A DNA stretch of 10,824 bases from SSS58A sp041648155 (GTDB lineage: Bacteria > Krumholzibacteriota > Krumholzibacteriia > Krumholzibacteriales > Krumholzibacteriaceae): NCBI GenBank assembly GCA_041648155.1, contig JBAZPL010000086.1, forward strand, positions 1 to 10,824, in the 5' to 3' direction. The notes below the pieces were generated by a model, which saw only the letters and a program-made list of their open reading frames with translations, was not told the origin of the DNA and ran no database searches. Position 1 is the stretch's first letter. The number at the start of each line of letters is the position of its first letter. This document shows, piece by piece, positions 7,504-10,824 of this stretch. The translations under genes were made by a program, and so were the position numbers.

Positions 7504-9147
7504 TCAGACAAGGAACGAAAAGCGGCTCTTGAAGTGCCTGAGCTTCAGATCCCTCCCGTACTCGACCCGCACGCCCGGTATCTTGTCGCGGTGATCGTAG
7601 AGGAGCTTCACGGCTTCCGCGGCCGCGAAAAGGTCGCGGTCCTCGTACGCGAGGCGCGGAACGGCCGCGCGCACGTTGTTTACGCGAGGCTCGGGCGGGA
7701 TCTCTTTTTCGCCGTCGAACATGCCGAATGCGTAGAGCCCGAGCTCGCAGAAGCGGTGCCCGGCGATGAGGAGAAGCGACGTGAAGGCGATCCCCTTGAA
7801 CTCGTCGTCGCGGGCGGCGCCGTCGAAAAACCTGTCGATGTCGATATAGATTGCGTGCCCCCCGATCGGATGCACGACCGGAATCCCGAGGGTCGCGAGC
7901 CGGCCGCCGAAACGCTGCACCTGTCCGATGCGGTAATCGAGGTACTCCTGGCGCGTCACGGTGCGCAGCCCCTCGGCGAGCGCCTTGAGGTCCCGTCCCG
8001 CGAGCCCTCCATAGGTCGGATGTCCCTCGGTCATGATCTGGTAATCGGTGATCTCGTCCGCGAAGTGCGGGAATTTCTCCGTGAAGAAACTCTCTTCCCT
8101 GAGACAGATCGCCCCGCCGATATTGCCGAGCCCGTCCTTCTTGAAACTGATATGGAAACCGTCCACGTGCGTGAACATCTCGTGCACGATGTCCTCGACA
8201 CGGCGGCCGGCGTACCCCTTTTCTTTCTGCTGGACGAACCACGCGTTCTCCGCGAACCGGCATGCATCGAAGAAGAACGGCACCTTGTGCCTGCGCGTGA
8301 TCTCGCGCACGCGCCTGATATTCTCCATCGATACGGGCTGACCGCCCCCCGTGTTGTTCGTGATCGTGATATACACGAGCGGTACGCGTTCCCGCTCGGT
8401 CTCGAGGAGATTCTCGAGCTCGTCGAGATCCATGTTTCCCCGGAAGGGGAAGGTCTCGTCGCCGGCGAGGTGCTCGCGGCACGGAAGATTGAGCGGCACC
8501 ATGAACTTGTCCTCGATGTTCCCCTCGGTCGTGTCGAAATGCGAATTGCTCGGGATGATGAAGAACGGCTGAGGGGAGGCGGTTCCCTGCCCCTTCACTG
8601 TTTTCGCCCGGCGCTCGATCCGCGAGCGGAGCTCGGGGAGCAGATCTCCGGAAAGAGGCTTCGGCGCGGGCAATCCCTTCTGCTTGAGCTCGCGCGAGAG
8701 AACGCTGAAGAACGCGTTCTCCGCCGCCCTTCCCTGATGGAAAATGAAGAACGGTTCGCGATCCCCCACCCGGAGGCCGCTCCGCTGGCGCCACGCGGGG
8801 CCGAAGGTCGCGCCGACCTGCTCCTTGAGATCGAAGTACCCCTCGTTCGATCCGTACGCCTCATCCCCGAGAAGCATCGCCGCCCATTGTTCGATCGTCA
8901 TCGTCGTCGTGCCGGAATCGGAAAGGAGATCGCAGCCGGGGATCTTGTCCGCCCTGAAGAGAAACGCGTTGAGCCCCGCCTCGTCGATGAGAATTCGCCT
9001 GCGCTCCTCGAAATCGGCGATCGAGCAGCCCCTGAAACGCACGGCGCTGTTGCGATAGGGACGGGGCCGGTAATACGCGGATGGCTCGGAAGGAAGGTCG
9101 AGCCGGCTTCGGAACAGCGAGATAAAATAATCGATCACGTTCGCCAT
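7504..9147 (-). CDS. tnaA: Tryptophanase family (beta-eliminating lyase), extended form
   Basis: Tryptophanase is a PLP enzyme that splits L-tryptophan into indole, pyruvate and ammonia, reversibly. The 547-residue protein follows the family throughout: LLSDSGT (74-80), MLLGDEAYGSNEGYFDL (91-107), HQGRAAEN (137-144), SHFDTTEGN (202-210), TNNTGGGQPVS (263-273), PLP-contacting D294 in FFDACRFAENA, Schiff-base K337 in SFKKDGLGNIGG, and PTYGGLAGRDL (377-387). The relative tyrosine phenol-lyase has an Arg where this protein has L469 (FCELG), and position 538 is His as in E. coli TnaA (LRHF), so tryptophanase is the better call. It is about 75 residues longer than E. coli TnaA (471), mainly through an N-terminal extension of about 25 residues and an insert of about 40 at 160-195. 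AAGGAG (9156-9161) lies 8 nt from the ATG, which overlaps the trpS stop by one base. No tnaC-like leader is seen. Confidence 0.88.
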   Translation of the reverse strand: MANVIDYFISLFRSRLDLPSEPSAYYRPRPYRNSAVRFRGCSIADFEERRRILIDEAGLNAFLFRADKIPGCDLLSDSGTTTMTIEQWAAMLLGDEAYGSNEGYFDLKEQVGATFGPAWRQRSGLRVGDREPFFIFHQGRAAENAFFSVLSRELKQKGLPAPKPLSGDLLPELRSRIERRAKTVKGQGTASPQPFFIIPSNSHFDTTEGNIEDKFMVPLNLPCREHLAGDETFPFRGNMDLDELENLLETERERVPLVYITITNNTGGGQPVSMENIRRVREITRRHKVPFFFDACRFAENAWFVQQKEKGYAGRRVEDIVHEMFTHVDGFHISFKKDGLGNIGGAICLREESFFTEKFPHFADEITDYQIMTEGHPTYGGLAGRDLKALAEGLRTVTRQEYLDYRIGQVQRFGGRLATLGIPVVHPIGGHAIYIDIDRFFDGAARDDEFKGIAFTSLLLIAGHRFCELGLYAFGMFDGEKEIPPEPRVNNVRAAVPRLAYEDRDLFAAAEAVKLLYDHRDKIPGVRVEYGRDLKLRHFKSRFSFLV

Positions 9148-10172
9148 TAAAAAATCTCCTTCGGTGGCAAGTTCAGGGCTTCGCGCACCTCCCCGAGAGT
9201 CGCTTGCGCGACGGTGCGCGCGCGCGAGGCGCCGCTCATCAGGATATCCTTGATACGATCGGGCTTTTCCATGAGTTCCCGGCGCCGCTCACGAATGCCG
9301 CGGAGCGCCTCGTTCATCTTCGCGGCGAGCGCTTTTTTGCAGTCGACGCATCCGCGGAGACCTTCCTCGCATTCGCGGCGCACGGCGGGCTGCTCCGCTT
9401 TGTTGTAGAGCCCATGAAAGGCGTACACGACGCAGCCGTCGGGATGGCCCTTGTCGTTCTTCCGCATCTTGACGGGATCGGTGAACATCGTGCGCACGAG
9501 CTCGATCGTGCGCTCTTCCGAATAGCCGATCGCGATGCAATTGCCCGCGCTCTTGCTCATTTTTCTTTCGACGCTGTCGATCCCCGGCACCTTGGGAACC
9601 TGCGTGAGGAGCACCTGGGTGATCGGGAACACCTCGCGCCCGTAGAGACTGTTGAATCGCTGCGCGAGGTCGCGCGTCATGTTGACGTGCGCCTCCTGAT
9701 CCTTGCCGACGGGGACGAAGTCCCCTTTATAGACGAGGATATCGGCCGCCTGAAGCGTCGGGTAGCCGAGAAGCCCCAAGCTCGGATGTTCGATCTTGTA
9801 GCCGAGGACCATTTCCTTGTACGTCGGATTCCGCTCGAGCCATCCGAGGGGCGTGATCATCGAGAAAATGAGGTGCAGCTCGGCGACCTCGGGGACGTGC
9901 GACTGAACGAATATGGAGCACTTGTCCGGATCGAGCCCGGCGGCTACCCAATCGACCGCCATCTCGAACACGTTCTCGCGCATCCGCGACACGTTCTCGT
10001 ACCCCAGCGCGTCTCCCCCGCCCGGCGTCGTGAGCGCGTGCCAATCGACGATGAAGAAGTAGCACTCGTAGTCGTTCTGCAGCTTGACCCAGTTGTCGAG
10101 GGCGCCGTGAAGGTTGCCGAGATGGATGCCGCCCGTCGGCCGCATGCCGCTCGTGACCCTGCCTTTGCTCAT
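9147..10172 (-). CDS. trpS: Tryptophanyl-tRNA synthetase, probable [4Fe-4S] type
   Basis: TrpRS is a class Ic synthetase that activates tryptophan and attaches it to tRNA-Trp in the cytoplasm. The 341-residue protein has the HIGH-type motif in MRPTGGIHLGNLHGAL (10-25) and KMSKSAGN (204-211), plus the typical NPTYKE and LGYPTLQAADIL segments. Cysteines C247, C268, C275 and C278 form C-x20-C-x6-C-x2-C, close to the C-x22-C-x6-C-x2-C pattern that holds an iron-sulfur cluster in Thermotoga maritima TrpRS. The ATG at 10170-10172 is chosen over a TTG at 10226 because family similarity starts right after it and a GGGAG-type Shine-Dalgarno lies about 9 nt upstream. The gene begins 61 nt after the tRNA-Trp 3' end and ends in TAATG, shared with tnaA, so all three probably form one transcription unit. 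Confidence 0.96.
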   Translation of the reverse strand: MSKGRVTSGMRPTGGIHLGNLHGALDNWVKLQNDYECYFFIVDWHALTTPGGGDALGYENVSRMRENVFEMAVDWVAAGLDPDKCSIFVQSHVPEVAELHLIFSMITPLGWLERNPTYKEMVLGYKIEHPSLGLLGYPTLQAADILVYKGDFVPVGKDQEAHVNMTRDLAQRFNSLYGREVFPITQVLLTQVPKVPGIDSVERKMSKSAGNCIAIGYSEERTIELVRTMFTDPVKMRKNDKGHPDGCVVYAFHGLYNKAEQPAVRRECEEGLRGCVDCKKALAAKMNEALRGIRERRRELMEKPDRIKDILMSGASRARTVAQATLGEVREALNLPPKEIF

Positions 10173-10233
10173 TCCCGGCCTCTCCCTCCCCGAAGGCACT
10201 ATTTCAAGGACGCCGCCTTCAAGCAAAAAAAAT
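10173..10233 (-). promoter_or_regulatory. tRNA-trpS spacer with T8 tract and alternative hairpins
   Basis: Immediately after the tRNA the minus strand reads AATTTTTTTTGC (eight T at 10225-10232), which could act as a 3'-end or weak termination signal behind the GC-rich acceptor stem. Next, GAAGGC and GCCTTC can pair (6 bp, 17-nt loop), while the same left arm can instead pair as AAGG/CCTT over a 6-nt loop. The two stems exclude each other and precede the trpS Shine-Dalgarno. A regulatory role is inference only. Confidence 0.3.
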
Positions 10234-10306
10234 TAGGGGTGGCAGGACTTGAACCTGCAGCCCTCGGTTTTGGAGACCGATGCTCTGCCAATTGAGCTAC
10301 ACCCCT
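10234..10306 (-). tRNA. tRNA-Trp (anticodon CCA)
   Basis: The complete cloverleaf can be drawn on the minus strand: acceptor AGGGGTG/CACCCCT (7 bp), D stem GCTC/GAGC with loop AATTGGCA, anticodon stem TCGGT/ACCGA with loop CTCCAAA giving anticodon CCA (reads UGG, Trp), a 5-nt variable loop GGGCT, and T stem GCAGG/CCTGC with loop TTCAAGT. Counting the unpaired A at 10234 as position 73 gives 73 nt; the next bases are ATT, so the 3' CCA is not encoded and must be added enzymatically. Position 73 is A, whereas E. coli and B. subtilis tRNA-Trp carry G there. The overall sequence closely resembles E. coli tRNA-Trp. It stands directly upstream of trpS. Confidence 0.97.
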
Positions 10307-10322
10307 GTCGCCGATCGATTCC

Positions 10323-10469
10323 GGCGCGAAACCTTTTCAAGATAACAGCATTACGCGGCCAAAGTCAATAGCCCCCGGCGGGAGGACGCCGACAAATGGG
10401 CTCCCGATTCCACGCGAGGCGAGACCCCGGCCGGCCGGGCAATGGGGCGCGAAATAAAGGCGCGAAATA
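10323..10469. repeat. Three copies of a GGCGCGAAA motif in the divergent promoter region
   Basis: GGCGCGAAATA occurs twice in tandem at 10446-10456 and 10459-10469 (13-bp period), and its 9-bp core GGCGCGAAA recurs at 10323-10331. The tandem pair lies just upstream of the rightward -10 element, and the single copy lies between the leftward promoter and the tRNA. The second tandem copy is also half of an imperfect dyad with TTTCCGCGC (10474-10482). This layout suggests binding sites for a shared regulator, but no known regulator is recognised. Confidence 0.45.
10339..10368 (-). promoter_or_regulatory. Sigma70-type promoter of the tRNA-Trp/trpS/tnaA unit
   Basis: On the minus strand TTGACT (10363-10368) is a near-consensus -35 element. 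After an 18-nt spacer comes TATCTT (10339-10344), preceded by TG at -15/-14 (TGTTATCTT), an extended -10. The tRNA 5' end is 33 nt beyond, which fits a short leader to be removed by processing. No other promoter is evident before trpS or tnaA. Confidence 0.7.
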
Positions 10470-10493
10470 GCGCTTTCCGCGCGGTCCCGAACA

Positions 10494-10502
10494 TGCTATG
10501 AT
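10494..10502 (+). promoter_or_regulatory. Extended -10 promoter of the beta-helix protein gene
   Basis: TGCTATGAT is a TGn plus TATGAT extended -10 element, 27 nt upstream of the ATG. The position 17 nt further upstream is TTTCCG (10474-10479), a poor -35, as is common for extended -10 promoters. Confidence 0.45.
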
Positions 10503-10529
10503 CAGGGCGGCCCTTTGGGGAGAAACCGC

Positions 10530-10824
10530 ATGAAGCCGTTGATGAATCGCCGATCGCTCGCAATCTGCCTCGCCGTGCTCGCGCTGCTTTCACCCGGCGC
10601 CATGGCCCATTCGGTGTACATAGGCGGCGGGAGCGGCCCGGCGCTCCAGGCGGCCATGAGCGCGGCATCGCCCGGCGACACCATCATCGTCGGCCCCGGA
10701 ACGTATACCGTTATCCGAACCCTCTACGTGCTGAAGCCTCTCCATATACTCAGCGAGCGGGGACCGCAGGTTACCATAATAGCAAACGTTTACGATACCT
10801 CCCAACCCGAGGGTTGGGAATACA
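10530..10824 (+). CDS. Secreted parallel beta-helix repeat protein (N-terminal part, cut by window edge)
   Basis: The visible 98 codons begin with a Sec-type signal peptide: basic MNRR start, hydrophobic core about 9-21, and a likely cleavage after AMA (residue 26, before HS). The mature part has the pattern that opens many right-handed parallel beta-helix proteins (pectate-lyase/NosD-like): ALQAAMSAASPGDTIIV, then GPGTYT, then KPLHILSERGPQVTII. Such proteins are exported and often bind or cut polysaccharide or act as surface proteins, but the catalytic part would lie beyond the window, so no activity can be given. GGGGAG (10517-10522) lies 7 nt from the ATG; a second in-frame ATG at codon 5 is possible. 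The gene is divergent from the tRNA-Trp unit. A strong palindrome (10800-10819) lies in its coding sequence. Confidence 0.8.
   Translation, partial: MKPLMNRRSLAICLAVLALLSPGAMAHSVYIGGGSGPALQAAMSAASPGDTIIVGPGTYTVIRTLYVLKPLHILSERGPQVTIIANVYDTSQPEGWEY
10800..10819. repeat. Palindrome inside the beta-helix gene
   Basis: TCCCAACCC and GGGTTGGGA are perfect 9-bp arms separated by GA. As RNA this could form an 8-bp stem with a CGAG tetraloop. It lies in frame in the coding sequence and is not followed by a T tract in the few bases left. Confidence 0.75.

Noticed and set aside
7439..8794. Minus-strand open frame (451 codons) in another frame of the tryptophanase gene
   Set aside because: Arg/Gly/Pro-rich shadow of tnaA without any family feature.
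7504..9147. Tyrosine phenol-lyase as the identity of the beta-eliminating lyase
   Set aside because: The phenol-binding Arg is replaced by Leu (469) and the C-terminal LRHF His of tryptophanase is present, so tryptophanase fits better, although activity is untested.
10173..10226. Longer N-terminus for trpS from a TTG at 10226
   Set aside because: It would start at the T tract next to the tRNA and add 18 residues before the conserved start; the ATG at 10172 fits the family.
10173..10233. T-box riboswitch controlling trpS
   Set aside because: The spacer is only 61 nt and lacks the T-box sequence and a specifier stem; what precedes it is a true tRNA gene.
6120..10295. Plus-strand open frames opposite the kinase (6120-7532), tryptophanase (7489-9150) and trpS (9204-10295)
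   Set aside because: Same reason: mirror frames of well-supported minus-strand genes, with no ribosome-binding sites or recognisable domains. The last one even runs through the tRNA.

Overview
The window comes from a GC-rich bacterium with strong Shine-Dalgarno sites and tightly packed, often overlapping genes. The phylum cannot be read from the sequence. A tryptophanase-family enzyme and a tryptophanyl-tRNA synthetase carrying a putative Fe-S cysteine motif fit an anaerobic or fermentative lifestyle, but that is inference. Almost everything is on the minus strand; the two exceptions are a PhzF-like enzyme in the middle and a secreted protein entering at the right edge.

Positions 1-4321 (minus strand, read right to left) hold a chemotaxis adaptation operon: cheR, a methyl-accepting chemotaxis protein (MCP), cheW, cheD, cheB. 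Gaps are 12 and 18 nt, followed by overlaps of 11 nt and 1 nt, so this is very probably one transcript with translational coupling at its end. It encodes a receptor with almost no periplasmic domain, its coupling protein and three receptor-modifying enzymes (methyltransferase, deamidase, methylesterase). No cheA or cheY is visible; they may lie beyond position 1 or elsewhere.

Positions 4322-4670 are a divergent control region containing an AT-rich island. To its right a plus-strand PhzF-family isomerase-like gene (4671-5657) ends 6 nt from the convergent end of a soluble GAF-PAS histidine kinase (5664-7340, minus).

Positions 7504-10306 (minus) form a tryptophan-centred cluster, in transcription order: tRNA-Trp with anticodon CCA, trpS, then a long tryptophanase-family gene starting inside the trpS stop codon (TAATG). 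A good sigma70-type promoter lies just upstream of the tRNA. The cluster places the tRNA, the enzyme that charges it and an enzyme that breaks down (or could make) tryptophan in one apparent transcription unit. The synthetase has a Cys pattern like the [4Fe-4S] TrpRS of Thermotoga, and the tRNA has an A rather than the usual bacterial G at position 73.

Positions 10307-10529 are a divergent promoter region with three copies of a GGCGCGAAA motif. From 10530 a secreted parallel beta-helix protein begins and runs off the right edge. I saw no CRISPR array, insertion sequence, rRNA or phage gene.
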